Assembly: GCF_000819565.1 (NCBI RefSeq)
Contig: NZ_CP004393.1
Coordinates: 3,658,001 to 3,722,000, forward strand
Reading direction: 5' to 3'
Source: Celeribacter indicus
Lineage (GTDB): Bacteria > Pseudomonadota > Alphaproteobacteria > Rhodobacterales > Rhodobacteraceae
Length of the DNA stretch: 64,000 bases
In this document: positions 43,665 through 53,728 of the stretch, in pieces
Layout of the letters: every line of letters begins with the position of its first letter
Position numbering within the stretch: the stretch's first letter is position 1
Program-made: the position numbers and the translations under genes
The notes under the pieces: generated by a model
What the model was told of the DNA's origin: nothing
Database searches by the model: none
What the model saw: only the letters and a program-made list of their open reading frames with translations

Positions 43665-44546
43665 ATGCGCCACCTGATGCCCGCCGCCATCGAATTTCCC
43701 GATATCTCCTCGATCCTCTTCGAGATCGACATCGGCCCCGTGCATTTCGCGCTGCACTGGTACGCGCTCGCCTATATCTTCGGCTTCGTCGCGGGCTGGT
43801 TTCTCGTGCTGCGGGCGCTGAGGGTGCCGCGGCTCTGGCCGGCGCAGACACCGCCGCTGTCGCGCACGGAATTCGAGGACCTGCTCACCTGGCTCATCCT
43901 CGGCGTCATCCTTGGCGGGCGGCTCGGCTATGTGCTGTTCTACAAGCCCGCCTATTTCCTCGCTCACCCCGTCGAGATCCCGATGGTCTGGCAGGGGGGG
44001 ATGTCCTTTCACGGCGGGTTCCTCGGCGTGGTGGTCGCGGCGCTGCTCTGGGGGCGGCGGCACGGCAAGCCGCTGCTGACGCTCGGGGATATCCTCGCCT
44101 ATGCGACGCCGCCGGGGCTCCTGTTCGGGCGGATCGCGAATTTCGTGAATGCCGAGCTCTGGGGGCGCCCGACGGACATGCCCTGGGGCGTGATCTTTCC
44201 GGGAGAGGCCGCCCAGTCCTGCGCCACCGTGACCGCGGCCTGCGCCCGCCATCCCTCCCAGCTCTACGAAGCCGGGCTCGAAGGGCTTCTGCTCGGCACG
44301 CTGCTCATCGCGCTGGTCTGGGGGGCGCGCGCCTTCCGCAGGCCCGGCCTCGTCATGGGGCTGTTCTTCGCGGGCTACGGGTTGTCGCGCTTCGTCGTCG
44401 AGTTCTACCGCGTCGCGGATGCCCAGTTCACGAGCCCGACGAATCCCGAGGGCAATGTGCTGTGGATCCTGTCCATGGGGCAACTGCTGTCGCTGCCGAT
44501 GATCCTGGTGGGCCTCTTCTTCGTCCTGCGGGCCCGGCGCGCATGA
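43665..44546 (+). CDS. lgt: Prolipoprotein diacylglyceryl transferase
   Basis: Inner-membrane enzyme that attaches diacylglycerol from phosphatidylglycerol to the lipobox cysteine, the first lipoprotein maturation step. 293 aa, about seven membrane segments. Seen: [25 protein letters not shown] (catalytic His/Arg/Tyr region begins here), [11 protein letters not shown], and the Lgt signature [21 protein letters not shown] (residues about 158-178). The start may be ATG 43665 or ATG 43677; both follow TTGACT at 43630. First gene of lgt-midA-pgeF, its TGA overlapping the next ATG. Confidence 0.94.
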   Translation: MRHLMPAAIEFPDISSILFEIDIGPVHFALHWYALAYIFGFVAGWFLVLRALRVPRLWPAQTPPLSRTEFEDLLTWLILGVILGGRLGYVLFYKPAYFLAHPVEIPMVWQGGMSFHGGFLGVVVAALLWGRRHGKPLLTLGDILAYATPPGLLFGRIANFVNAELWGRPTDMPWGVIFPGEAAQSCATVTAACARHPSQLYEAGLEGLLLGTLLIALVWGARAFRRPGLVMGLFFAGYGLSRFVVEFYRVADAQFTSPTNPEGNVLWILSMGQLLSLPMILVGLFFVLRARRA

Positions 44547-45613
44547 CCCCGCTCGCGGAGATCCTCGCACGGCGGATCGCCCAGACCGGACCGATCAGCC
44601 TGGCCGATTACATGTCGGAATGCCTGCTCCATCCCCGGCACGGCTATTACACCACGCGCGATCCGCTGGGGGCCGCGGGCGATTTCATCACCGCGCCGGA
44701 AATCAGCCAGATGTTCGGTGAACTCCTCGGCCTCTGCCTTGCGCAGAGCTGGCTGGACCAGGGCGCGCCGGCGCCCTTCGTCCTGGCCGAGCCCGGCCCC
44801 GGCCGGGGCACGCTGATGGCCGATATCCTGCGCGCGACGCGGGGCGTGCCGGGGTTTCATGCCGCGATGCGCGTCCACCTGGTCGAGGCCTCCCCCACCC
44901 TGCGCGCGGCACAGCGCCACGCGCTCGCAGGGACCGAGGTGCGCTGGTGCCAGGGCATCGCGGAGCTGCCCGAGGCGCCGCTCTGGCTCGTCGCCAACGA
45001 GTTCTTCGACGCGCTGCCGATCCGGCAGTTCACCCGTGCGGGCGACGGCTGGCGCGAGACGCTGGTCGGGCTGAGGGAGGGCGCACTCACGCTCGGCCTC
45101 TCGGCGCCGGCCCCGCTCGCCGGGCTCGCGCACCGGCTCGGGGACACGGTGGAGGGCGACGTGGTGGAGACCTGCCCCGCCGCGGGGCCCATCGTCACGG
45201 AGATCGCCCGGCGCCTCGTGGCCCATGGCGGCGCGGCGGTGGTGATCGACTACGGCGACTGGCATTCGCGCGGGGACACGTTCCAGGCGCTCGAAGCGCA
45301 TCGGGCGGTCGATCCGCTGGCCCGGCCGGGCAAGGCCGACCTGACCGCCCATGTCGATTTCGAGGCGCTGGCAGAAGCGGCACGGGCGGCGGGCGCGACC
45401 CCTTCCCGGATGATCGCACAGGGGCCTCTGCTCGCCCGTCTCGGGATCGGCCCGCGCGCCGAGGCGCTCGCCGCGAAACTGGGCGGCGCGGAACTCGACA
45501 GCCATATCGCCGCATTTGAACGGTTGACCTCGCCCGACAAAATGGGAACGCTTTTCAAAGCCCTCGCCCTCGCGCCCTCGCCCCAGACCTTGCCACCGGG
45601 ATTTGACGCATGA
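44543..45613 (+). CDS. MidA/NDUFAF7-like SAM methyltransferase
   Basis: 356 aa. Homologue of mitochondrial NDUFAF7 (MidA), which methylates an arginine of a complex I subunit during assembly. Seen: [40 protein letters not shown] and [15 protein letters not shown] (SAM-binding motif I), and [16 protein letters not shown]. Complex I genes are not in the window, so the target is inferred from family. Overlaps lgt (ATGA) and pgeF (ATGA) by four bases each, so all three are translationally coupled. Confidence 0.9.
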   Translation: MTPLAEILARRIAQTGPISLADYMSECLLHPRHGYYTTRDPLGAAGDFITAPEISQMFGELLGLCLAQSWLDQGAPAPFVLAEPGPGRGTLMADILRATRGVPGFHAAMRVHLVEASPTLRAAQRHALAGTEVRWCQGIAELPEAPLWLVANEFFDALPIRQFTRAGDGWRETLVGLREGALTLGLSAPAPLAGLAHRLGDTVEGDVVETCPAAGPIVTEIARRLVAHGGAAVVIDYGDWHSRGDTFQALEAHRAVDPLARPGKADLTAHVDFEALAEAARAAGATPSRMIAQGPLLARLGIGPRAEALAAKLGGAELDSHIAAFERLTSPDKMGTLFKALALAPSPQTLPPGFDA

Positions 45614-46368
45614 GCCTTGAAATCATCACCTCCGACGCCCTTCGCGGGCTCACCCACGGATTTTTCACCCGCAGGGGCGGCGCCTCCTCGGGCGTGTTCG
45701 AGGGGCTCAACTGCGGCTATGGCTCCTCCGATCAGTCCGACATCGTGAAGATCAACCGCAGCCGCGTGGCGGGGGCGCTCGGCCTTCCGCTCGAGGCGCT
45801 CTGCGGGGTCAACCAGGTGCATTCCCCCGACGTCGCGGTGATCGACGGGCCGCAGGAGGCGCCGCTTCCGACCGCCGACGCGCTCGTCACCGACCGGCCC
45901 GGCCTCGCCCTCGTGATCCTGACCGCCGATTGCCAGCCGGTGCTGTTCGCGGACCGGGAGGCCGGCGTGATCGGCGCCGCCCATGCGGGATGGAGAGGCG
46001 CGCTCGAGGGGGTGCTCGACGAGACGCTTTCGGCCATGGTCGCGCTCGGCGCCCGGCGCGAGGACATCGTCGCCGTGATCGGCCCGACGATCTCGCAACG
46101 CGCCTATGAGGTCGGTCCCGAATTCCTCGAGGATTTCCTTCTCGAGGACCAGCAGAACGCCCGCTTCTTCGCGAACGGAGAGGGCGACCGCTATCTCTTC
46201 GACCTGCCCTCCTACGGTCTGCACCGGCTGCGCGAGGCGGGGGTGGGCCATGCCGAATGGACGCGGCATTGCACCTATTCGGACCCCTCGCGCTTCTACT
46301 CCTACCGCCGTTCCGTGCATCGCGGCGAAGCGGATTACGGGCGGCTGATCTCCGCGATCCGCCTCTGA
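45610..46368 (+). CDS. pgeF: Peptidoglycan editing factor PgeF (YfiH)
   Basis: 252 aa, laccase-domain (DUF152) fold. E. coli PgeF removes L-Ser wrongly placed in muropeptide precursors; homologues have purine nucleosidase or laccase-like activities. Metal site residues are in NQVHSPDVAVI, LTADCQPVLFAD and AAHAGWRGALEGVLDE. The C-terminal YSYRRSVHRGEADYGRLISA is typical. Last gene of the lgt-midA-pgeF unit. No clear terminator is seen after it. Confidence 0.92.
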   Translation: MSLEIITSDALRGLTHGFFTRRGGASSGVFEGLNCGYGSSDQSDIVKINRSRVAGALGLPLEALCGVNQVHSPDVAVIDGPQEAPLPTADALVTDRPGLALVILTADCQPVLFADREAGVIGAAHAGWRGALEGVLDETLSAMVALGARREDIVAVIGPTISQRAYEVGPEFLEDFLLEDQQNARFFANGEGDRYLFDLPSYGLHRLREAGVGHAEWTRHCTYSDPSRFYSYRRSVHRGEADYGRLISAIRL

Positions 46369-46628
46369 GAGCGCGGAAGATTCGGGCGAGACTCGGGCCG
46401 ACGCGCGCCGCAATCCCGCCCCAAAGTCCCCGCGCCGATGCTGCGGGTCTAAAATTCCTATTTATTTCCAATTTCTTACTGAAGCTCCCGCAGCACCTGT
46501 GGAGGAGCCAGACAGGGCCGGAGAAACTGTCCCGTCCGCCGTATTTTCGCCGAAGCGACTCGCCATATTGTCACCAGAACGGAAACAGACGGGCCCGAGG
46601 CGCCCGCGAGAGACAAGTGAGAACAGAG

Positions 46629-46775
46629 ATGAAGACCCGCCGCTGGATGACCTCGATGATCAGGGAAGCGAAGAAGACCGAAGTGCAGATGCCCTGGAGC
46701 CGCGGCGCCCGCCGCGCCGCCTTCATCGCGAAGAAATCCACGCAGCCGACCGCGCGCCTCGCCGCCTCCGCCTGA
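46629..46775 (+). CDS. Short basic protein (48 aa)
   Basis: 48 residues, MKTRRWMTSMIREAKKTEVQ at the start, then MPWSRGARRAAFIAKKSTQP. Very rich in Arg/Lys with an aromatic-proline centre (MPWSRG). I recall similar short proteins in other Rhodobacteraceae but know no function. The candidate ATG 46629 has a weak GAGAACAGAG ribosome site. It is read here as a separate gene because the longer in-frame ORF upstream overlaps pgeF and is not protein-like. An AT-rich stretch at 46449-46482 is the likely promoter zone. Confidence 0.6.
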   Translation: MKTRRWMTSMIREAKKTEVQMPWSRGARRAAFIAKKSTQPTARLAASA

Positions 46776-46968
46776 AGCCGGCGCTCCTCCGGCGCCGATT
46801 CGGCAGCGGATCCGCACGGGACGGGAGACGCGCCGGCATTGGCACCGGCTCACGAAACAAAGCCGCGGCGGAAGGAAGACCGGTTCCGGCGCGGCGACGA
46901 ATTCGCGGACTGTTTGACAAAGCTCCGCGTTTCCTGCGATCGTTCCGCATCACCGTCGGTGGGGGCCG

Positions 46969-47796
46969 ATGCAGTGGAAACGTCCGATGTCCCAGCCCCT
47001 GTCCCGTGCCCGTCCGGTCGCGTCCCGGACCGCCTTCGGTTCCCCGGAGCTCCCCGTGCGGCGCGTCGATCCGCCGTCGCATTCCGCGTGGACCGTCCGG
47101 CGGACGTCCTTCCCGGAGAGAACGCCCCTTCCCCTGCGCCGCTACGACATCCTCTGGCGCGACGCGCGTGGCGGGATCCGCGACGCGCAGCTCAACGCCC
47201 CTGCCCTGCCGCTGTTCGAAAGCGCCTTCACCGCCTTCGCCCGCGGCGCGCTGCTCCCGACGCGACAGGGGGCGGTGGCGATCGAGGATCTTCTTCCCGG
47301 CGACGAGGTGGAAACGACCGAGGGCGATTTCGTCCCGGTCGACTGGCTGGGTTCGGTGGCGCTCGACACGCAGGGCCGGCGCGCGCCCGGCGCCCATCCC
47401 GAACCGCTCTACCGGATCACCGCCGACGCCTTCGGCCTCGGTCGCCCAACCCCCGATCTCGTACTCGGCCCCGCCGCGCGGCTGCTGATCCGGCACGCCG
47501 CCTCCCGCGCCCTTGCTCCGATCCGGGGCCTTGTCGACGGGGTTTCCGTGGTGGAGATGCGGCCGCCTGCCGCGGTGCGGTGCTATCACCTGCGGCTGAC
47601 CCGGCATGCGGCGATCCGGGTGAACGGTCTCGAGCTCGAAAGCTTTCACCCCGGCCCCACCGCGAACACGGAGCTGTCCGGCGAGCTGCGCGCGAAATTC
47701 CTCACGCTTTTCCCGCATCTCGGCACGCTCGCGGAATTCGGCAGGCCGTGCCATCCGCGGCTGACGCCGGCGGAGAGGCTCGCCCGCGCCTCCTGA
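46969..47796 (+). CDS. Hint-domain protein
   Basis: 275 aa. Residues about 90-235 form a Hint (hedgehog/intein) module: ARGALLPTRQGAVAIEDLLP opens it, and VRCYHLRLTRHAAIRVNGLE, then LESFHP closes it. The usual nucleophilic Cys (or Ser) after the FARG is absent, replaced by Ala-Leu, so autosplicing is doubtful. Rhodobacteraceae carry many such Hint_2 proteins, some linked to secreted adhesin-like proteins. The N-terminus is Arg/Pro-rich with no signal peptide. ATG 46969 or ATG 46987 may be the start. TTGACA at 46914-46919 is a plausible -35. Confidence 0.82.
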   Translation: MQWKRPMSQPLSRARPVASRTAFGSPELPVRRVDPPSHSAWTVRRTSFPERTPLPLRRYDILWRDARGGIRDAQLNAPALPLFESAFTAFARGALLPTRQGAVAIEDLLPGDEVETTEGDFVPVDWLGSVALDTQGRRAPGAHPEPLYRITADAFGLGRPTPDLVLGPAARLLIRHAASRALAPIRGLVDGVSVVEMRPPAAVRCYHLRLTRHAAIRVNGLELESFHPGPTANTELSGELRAKFLTLFPHLGTLAEFGRPCHPRLTPAERLARAS

Positions 47797-47811
47797 GCCG
47801 CTGCGCGGCGC

Positions 47812-49553
<1,742 letters not shown>

Positions 49554-49666
49554 CCGTCGGGGTTTTTGGACGGCCCCCGCGGGTCCCGCCGCACCGCAGC
49601 ACAGGCGCGGCGGAACAATGGTCCGCCCGAGGCGCCAAAGGGCGGAAAATCGCCGCATTATCAAGA

Positions 49667-49700
49667 GAAAATGAGGCATGAACGCCTCATTTTCCGTTTC
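49667..49700 (+). terminator. Terminator after trxB
   Basis: Perfect eleven-base stem GAAAATGAGGC (49667-49677) with GCCTCATTTTC (49684-49694), followed by CGTTTC. T-rich right arm. Confidence 0.75.
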
Positions 49701-49729
49701 TTGCGCCGCGCTCTATTGATTTCGATACA
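49701..49729 (+). promoter_or_regulatory. Candidate promoter of the sulfate-activation gene
   Basis: TTGCGC (49701-49706), 17 bases, GATACA (49724-49729), directly after the trxB terminator. Leads into an 80-base leader. Confidence 0.5.
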
Positions 49730-49742
49730 ACCATGGAGGTAA

Positions 49743-49780
49743 GGCCCGGACAGCCCGCCGCAGCTTTCCTCGCGGGCCTG
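49743..49780 (+). promoter_or_regulatory. Leader with two mutually exclusive hairpins
   Basis: AGGCCCG (49743-49749) can pair with CGGGCCT (49774-49780), and GCCCGC (49754-49759) can pair with GCGGGC (49773-49778). The shared right arm makes the two exclusive, as in an attenuator or riboswitch platform. An alphaproteobacterial sulfur-related leader motif called sul1 has been described; I cannot confirm a match by eye. Confidence 0.45.
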
Positions 49781-49818
49781 TTTCCGTTCACGAGCCCCAG
49801 CGCAAGAAGGCACAGCAT

Positions 49819-51531
49819 ATGTCGCAGAACCTCGCACCGATCCCCGAGCTCTATGTCTCTTACGACAGCGCCCAAAAGCTCAAAGTCGAAGCCGCCGACC
49901 TCGTCAGTCTGGACCTCACCCCGCGGCAGATCTGCGATCTGGAGCTCCTGATGAACGGGGGGTTCAACCCGCTCAAGGGCTTTCTCACCGAAGCAGATTA
50001 CGACACTGTCGTGGAGAACATGCGCCTCGCCGACGGCACGCTCTGGCCGATGCCGATCACCCTCGACGTTTCCGAAGACTTCGCCGAAAAGCTCGAGCTC
50101 GGCCAGGACATCGCGCTGCGCGACCAGGAGGGCGTGATCCTCGGGACGATGACGGTCACCGACCGCTGGGAGCCGAACAAGTCGCGGGAGGCCGAAAAGG
50201 TCTTCGGCGCCGACGACGTCGCGCACCCGGCCGTCAACTACCTGCACCACACGGCGGGCAAGATCTATCTCGGCGGCCCCGTGACCGGCATCCAGCAGCC
50301 GGTGCATTACGATTTCCGCGCCCGCCGCGACACGCCCAACGAGTTGCGCGCCTATTTCCGCAAGGTCGGCTGGCGCCGCGTCGTCGCCTTCCAGACCCGC
50401 AACCCGCTGCACCGCGCGCATCAGGAGCTCACCTTCCGCGCCGCGAAGGAGGCGCAGGCGAACCTGCTGATCCATCCCGTCGTCGGCATGACGAAGCCGG
50501 GCGACGTCGACCACTTCACCCGCGTGCGCTGCTATGAGGCGGTGCTCGACAAATATCCGGGGTCGACGACGACGATGAGCCTGCTGCCGCTCGCCATGCG
50601 CATGGCCGGCCCGCGCGAGGCGATCTGGCACGGCCTGATCCGCAAGAACTATGGCTGCACCCATCTCATCGTCGGCCGCGACCATGCCGGGCCGGGCAAG
50701 AATTCGGCCGGTGAGGATTTCTATGGCCCCTATGACGCGCAGGAGCTCTTTGCCCAACATCAGGACGAGATGGGCATCGAGATGGTCGACTTCAAACACA
50801 TGGTCTATGTGCAGGAGCGCGCCCAGTACGAGCCGGCCGACGAGATCGAGGACAAGGACAACGTGACCATCCTCAACATCTCCGGCACGGAACTGCGCCG
50901 CCGCCTCGCGGAGGGGCTCGAGATCCCGGAATGGTTCTCCTTCCCCGAGGTCGTGGCCGAACTGCGCCGCACCCGTCCGCCGCGCTCGAAACAGGGCTTC
51001 ACCGTCTTCTTCACCGGCTTCTCCGGCTCCGGCAAGTCCACCATCGCGAACGCCCTCATGGTGAAGCTGATGGAGATGGGCGGGCGTCCCGTGACGCTGC
51101 TCGACGGCGATATCGTGCGCAAAAACCTCTCCTCGGAACTCGGCTTCTCGAAGGAGCACCGCGACCTGAACATCCGCCGCATCGGCTACGTCGCCTCGGA
51201 GATCACCAAGAACGGCGGCATCGCCATCTGCGCCCCGATCGCGCCCTATGCGGCGACGCGCCGCGCGGTGCGGGAGGATGTCGAGAATTTCGGCGCCTTC
51301 GTCGAGGTGCATGTCGCCACCTCGCTCGAGGAATGCGAACGCCGCGACCGCAAGGGGCTCTACAAGCTCGCCCGCGAAGGCAAGATCAAGGAATTCACCG
51401 GCATTTCCGACCCCTATGACGTGCCGGAAACCCCGGAACTGCGGGTGGAGACGGAGGGCCACGACGTCGACAACTGCGCCCATCAGGTCATCCTGAAGCT
51501 CGAGAGCATGGGCCTGATCGCCGCGCACTGA
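49819..51531 (+). CDS. Bifunctional sulfate adenylyltransferase / APS kinase
   Basis: Activates sulfate to APS and then PAPS for assimilation. 570 aa. Residues about 1-375 are an ATP-sulfurylase of the homo-oligomeric (Sat) type with QTRNPLHRAHQEL, GRDHAGPGKN and ISGTELRRRL. Residues about 390-570 are APS kinase with P-loop FTGFSGSGKSTIA, LLDGDIVRKNL and GFSKEHRDLNIRRIG. This fused, single-chain arrangement differs from the CysD-CysN heterodimer of enterobacteria and is common in Rhodobacterales. It has a structured leader and its own terminator. Confidence 0.95.
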   Translation: MSQNLAPIPELYVSYDSAQKLKVEAADLVSLDLTPRQICDLELLMNGGFNPLKGFLTEADYDTVVENMRLADGTLWPMPITLDVSEDFAEKLELGQDIALRDQEGVILGTMTVTDRWEPNKSREAEKVFGADDVAHPAVNYLHHTAGKIYLGGPVTGIQQPVHYDFRARRDTPNELRAYFRKVGWRRVVAFQTRNPLHRAHQELTFRAAKEAQANLLIHPVVGMTKPGDVDHFTRVRCYEAVLDKYPGSTTTMSLLPLAMRMAGPREAIWHGLIRKNYGCTHLIVGRDHAGPGKNSAGEDFYGPYDAQELFAQHQDEMGIEMVDFKHMVYVQERAQYEPADEIEDKDNVTILNISGTELRRRLAEGLEIPEWFSFPEVVAELRRTRPPRSKQGFTVFFTGFSGSGKSTIANALMVKLMEMGGRPVTLLDGDIVRKNLSSELGFSKEHRDLNIRRIGYVASEITKNGGIAICAPIAPYAATRRAVREDVENFGAFVEVHVATSLEECERRDRKGLYKLAREGKIKEFTGISDPYDVPETPELRVETEGHDVDNCAHQVILKLESMGLIAAH

Positions 51532-51558
51532 GCACCGCGCGACATCGCCTCACAGGAC

Positions 51559-51588
51559 AAAGCCCCGGCCTTTCGGCCGGGGCTTTTC
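51559..51588 (+). terminator. Terminator after the SAT/APS-kinase gene
   Basis: Twelve-base stem AAAGCCCCGGCC (51559-51570) with GGCCGGGGCTTT (51575-51586), TTTC loop, T run at 51584-51587. Confidence 0.88.
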
Positions 51589-51590
51589 CG

Positions 51591-52487
51591 TCAGGGCCGG
51601 GACACGGCGCGGGCGTCAGGCGCCCAGCCGCGCGGGCGCGTCAGGTCGCGCTCGAAACGGGTGGAGGGATCGTCCCCGCCCCAGATCCCGTACTCGCGCC
51701 GGAAGTATTCGATGCAGAGCGTGTCCGCCGACGCGCGCCCGTGACCTTCGCAGACGAAATTCGCCAGCGCCTCCGCTCCCCTGTTGTGGTCGAAACGGAA
51801 GGTGTCGGCAGGGCGCCAGATGCCATGCCCGTTCTTCGTGAAATGCCCCGAAAGCCAGGGATCGTCCACCGTCCAGAGGATCTCCGGGATGTCGTACATG
51901 TCGGGCGTGAAGAAGGAGGGGCGCGCCAGCACCCCGCCGAAGCCTTCGGCAATGTCGATATAGCCCGGCGTCCCGACGAAGGCGAACTTCTTGCGGAACC
52001 CCGAGCGCAGGCGCCAGAGCCGGTAGCGCCAGTCCTTGCGCCTGCGCTGAGCACGGGGCTGAAAACCGTGCGGAAAATCGTAGCAGGGATTGTCGAGCCG
52101 TTCGTGAAGGTTGTAGCCCATATTGGCGATCACGTCGTTCGGCCGCGCCTCCGCGGCGGTGCCGAGCTTGTGGAGCAGATCCGGCTCGTATCGCTGATCG
52201 TCGTCGCAATAGAACAGGAACACGTCCTGTCCCGCATAATCCTGTGCGGCGGGCAGGATCTTTGTCGCGGGTCCGTAGTCGCGCCCGACGATCCGCACCG
52301 TCACCCAATCCGGCAGGTCGGGCAGGTCGGTCGCGGGATCGAAGGTGAAGCGGCGAAAACCTTGCGGCAGGTCGAGACGGATCTCTCGAACGGTCACCTG
52401 CCGCTGCGCGCGCAGCGACAGCAGCGTCGGCATGAGATCGTCGAAACGCGGAGGAATCGCGGTCAACGATACGACGAAGTCTTTCAT
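51591..52487 (-). CDS. Glycosyltransferase-like protein, GT-A fold
   Basis: 298 aa, no membrane segment. The N-terminus FVVSLTAIPPRFDDLMPTLL and the central VFLFYCDDDQRYEPDLLHKL (a DxD-type metal site followed by the donor loop) point to a GT-A glycosyltransferase. FTPDMYDIPEILWTVDDPWL is a second acidic cluster. Sugar donor and acceptor unknown; no polysaccharide locus adjoins. A ribosome site GGAGA precedes ATG 52487, and an AT-rich stretch at 52508-52521 may be the promoter. It converges on the sulfate-activation gene and is only two bases from its terminator. Confidence 0.75.
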   Translation of the reverse strand: MKDFVVSLTAIPPRFDDLMPTLLSLRAQRQVTVREIRLDLPQGFRRFTFDPATDLPDLPDWVTVRIVGRDYGPATKILPAAQDYAGQDVFLFYCDDDQRYEPDLLHKLGTAAEARPNDVIANMGYNLHERLDNPCYDFPHGFQPRAQRRRKDWRYRLWRLRSGFRKKFAFVGTPGYIDIAEGFGGVLARPSFFTPDMYDIPEILWTVDDPWLSGHFTKNGHGIWRPADTFRFDHNRGAEALANFVCEGHGRASADTLCIEYFRREYGIWGGDDPSTRFERDLTRPRGWAPDARAVSRP

Positions 52488-52578
52488 GGAATCTCCGGGG
52501 GGCGAATATGTAAATATATCGCCCCTCGATAGGTCAGAGCCCGCGCGGTGGCAAGACAGTCCCGCGCCACGCCGGCGC

Positions 52579-52806
52579 TCAGTGCACGTTCACCGCGGCA
52601 TAGTCATGTTCGCGCGCCAGCGCGAAGGCGAGCTGGCGGTTGGCCACCAGCGCGAGCTGTGCGCCATCGGCATCGTGCACGGCATAGATCCGGTCGAGCC
52701 CCTGCGCCTGCGCCCGAACCTCTTCGGGCAGGTCGGCGACCGCGACGGGCCGGACATAGACGATCTTTTCCCCGGCGGCGGGAAGATGCGGATATTCGAC
52801 ATTCAT
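52579..52806 (-). CDS. DUF1150 family protein
   Basis: 75 aa, soluble. Seen: GEKIVYVRPVAVADLPEEVR, GLDRIYAVHDADGAQLALVA and NRQLAFALAREHDYAAVNVH, the complete DUF1150 core. DUF1150 genes lie next to small heat-shock genes across Alphaproteobacteria, as here, where this gene begins four bases after the hsp20 stop and is cotranscribed with it. Function unknown; a heat-shock role is inferred from the shared promoter. Confidence 0.9.
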   Translation of the reverse strand: MNVEYPHLPAAGEKIVYVRPVAVADLPEEVRAQAQGLDRIYAVHDADGAQLALVANRQLAFALAREHDYAAVNVH

Positions 52807-52810
52807 TGGC

Positions 52811-53224
52811 TTATCCCTTCCTGATCTGAATGGTCTGGACCACGCTTTCGGGCACGGCGCGGGTGAGGTCGATATGGAGAAGGCCGTTCTCCATCGACGC
52901 GCCCGTCACCTCGACCCCTTCGGCCAGCACGAAGGAGCGCTGGAACTGACGTCCGGCAATCCCCCGGTGCAGGAACACGCGCCCGTCGCCGTCGTCGGAC
53001 TGGCGCCCGCGCACGACGAGCTGACGGTCTTCGAGCGTGATCGCGAGATCGTCCTCGGAAAATCCGGCCACGGCGAGCGTGATACGGTAGGTGTTTTCCG
53101 ACGACTGCTCGATGTTGTAGGGAGGATAGCCACCCGCGTCGGACTTCGCTGTCCGTTCGACCAGCCGTTCGAGCTGATCGAAGCCCAGAAGAAACGGATG
53201 GGCCCCAAAGGTCACTTTCGTCAT
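52811..53224 (-). CDS. Small heat-shock protein, Hsp20/alpha-crystallin family
   Basis: ATP-independent holdase for unfolding proteins; forms large oligomers. 137 aa. The alpha-crystallin domain runs from about residue 35 to 125: PPYNIEQSSENTYRITLAVA, LVVRGRQSDD, and the conserved FQRSFVLAEGVEVTGASMEN, then GLLHIDLT. The C-terminal IQIRKG holds the I-x-I motif for oligomer docking. A sigma-32 type promoter lies upstream, and DUF1150 follows in the same unit. Confidence 0.94.
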   Translation of the reverse strand: MTKVTFGAHPFLLGFDQLERLVERTAKSDAGGYPPYNIEQSSENTYRITLAVAGFSEDDLAITLEDRQLVVRGRQSDDGDGRVFLHRGIAGRQFQRSFVLAEGVEVTGASMENGLLHIDLTRAVPESVVQTIQIRKG

Positions 53225-53292
53225 CTACACGCCCTTTCATCGAAGCGACTGTGTTCGTTGCGGGTCCCGAAAGCGGCAACCCTTTCCCTGAG

Positions 53293-53321
53293 GATATGGG
53301 GATTGCGCAGGGGGGTTCAAG
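53293..53321 (-). promoter_or_regulatory. Sigma-32 (RpoH) promoter of hsp20-DUF1150
   Basis: On the minus strand CTTGAA (53321-53316) and CCCCATATC (53301-53293), with 14 bases between. This is close to the RpoH consensus CTTGAA / CCCCATNT. It lies 69 bases before the hsp20 ATG. Confidence 0.8.
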
Positions 53322-53452
53322 ATACCGTTCAGAACGCTTTGAGTTTTCGCGCTTTGGGAGTAAGGTGGATCCGTTCGCCCCCGTCGCCCCGGCCCCCTGA
53401 GCCGCGGCGCGCGTGTGAGACAGGACGCAAAGAACAGACTAGAGACAACGCG

Positions 53453-53671
53453 ATGAACGTGTCCAACCGAATGGATCATCTCGACGTGCTTCGGGTGAAG
53501 CTCGAAATCCTCAGGCGCGAGCATCGCGACCTCGATGCCGCCATCGAAGCGATGCAGGAGACCGGCCATCTCGACGCGCTCCGGCTCCAGCGCATGAAGA
53601 AGCAGAAGCTTGCGCTGAAGGACCGGATCGCCATGATCGAGGACCAGATCACCCCCGACATCATTGCGTAA
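53453..53671 (+). CDS. YdcH-like DUF465 protein
   Basis: 72-aa helical protein of the DUF465/YdcH family. Seen: LRVKLEILRREHRDLDAAIE and ALRLQRMKKQKLALKDRIAM, two helices predicted to form a coiled-coil hairpin. Function unknown. ATG 53453 has a weak AGAGAC ribosome site. It lies 57 bases before purE; whether it shares a transcript with purEK is unclear. Confidence 0.88.
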   Translation: MNVSNRMDHLDVLRVKLEILRREHRDLDAAIEAMQETGHLDALRLQRMKKQKLALKDRIAMIEDQITPDIIA

Positions 53672-53728
53672 GCCTCGCGGGCCGTTATAAGTGCACCCCA
53701 ACACGGGATTGCACGAAGGAAGAGCCAA

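Noticed and set aside
46257..46628. In-frame extension upstream of the 48-aa protein
   Set aside because: It overlaps the end of pgeF and reads as Arg/Pro/Leu-rich noise; the ATG at 46629 starts the protein-like part.
49716..49730. FNR-like box TTGAT-N4-ATACA near the sulfate gene
   Set aside because: The right half differs at two positions from ATCAA and it overlaps the proposed -10; too weak to claim.
49733..49951. 72-codon upstream ORF over the sulfate-gene leader
   Set aside because: No ribosome site, overlaps the real start in another frame, composition not protein-like.
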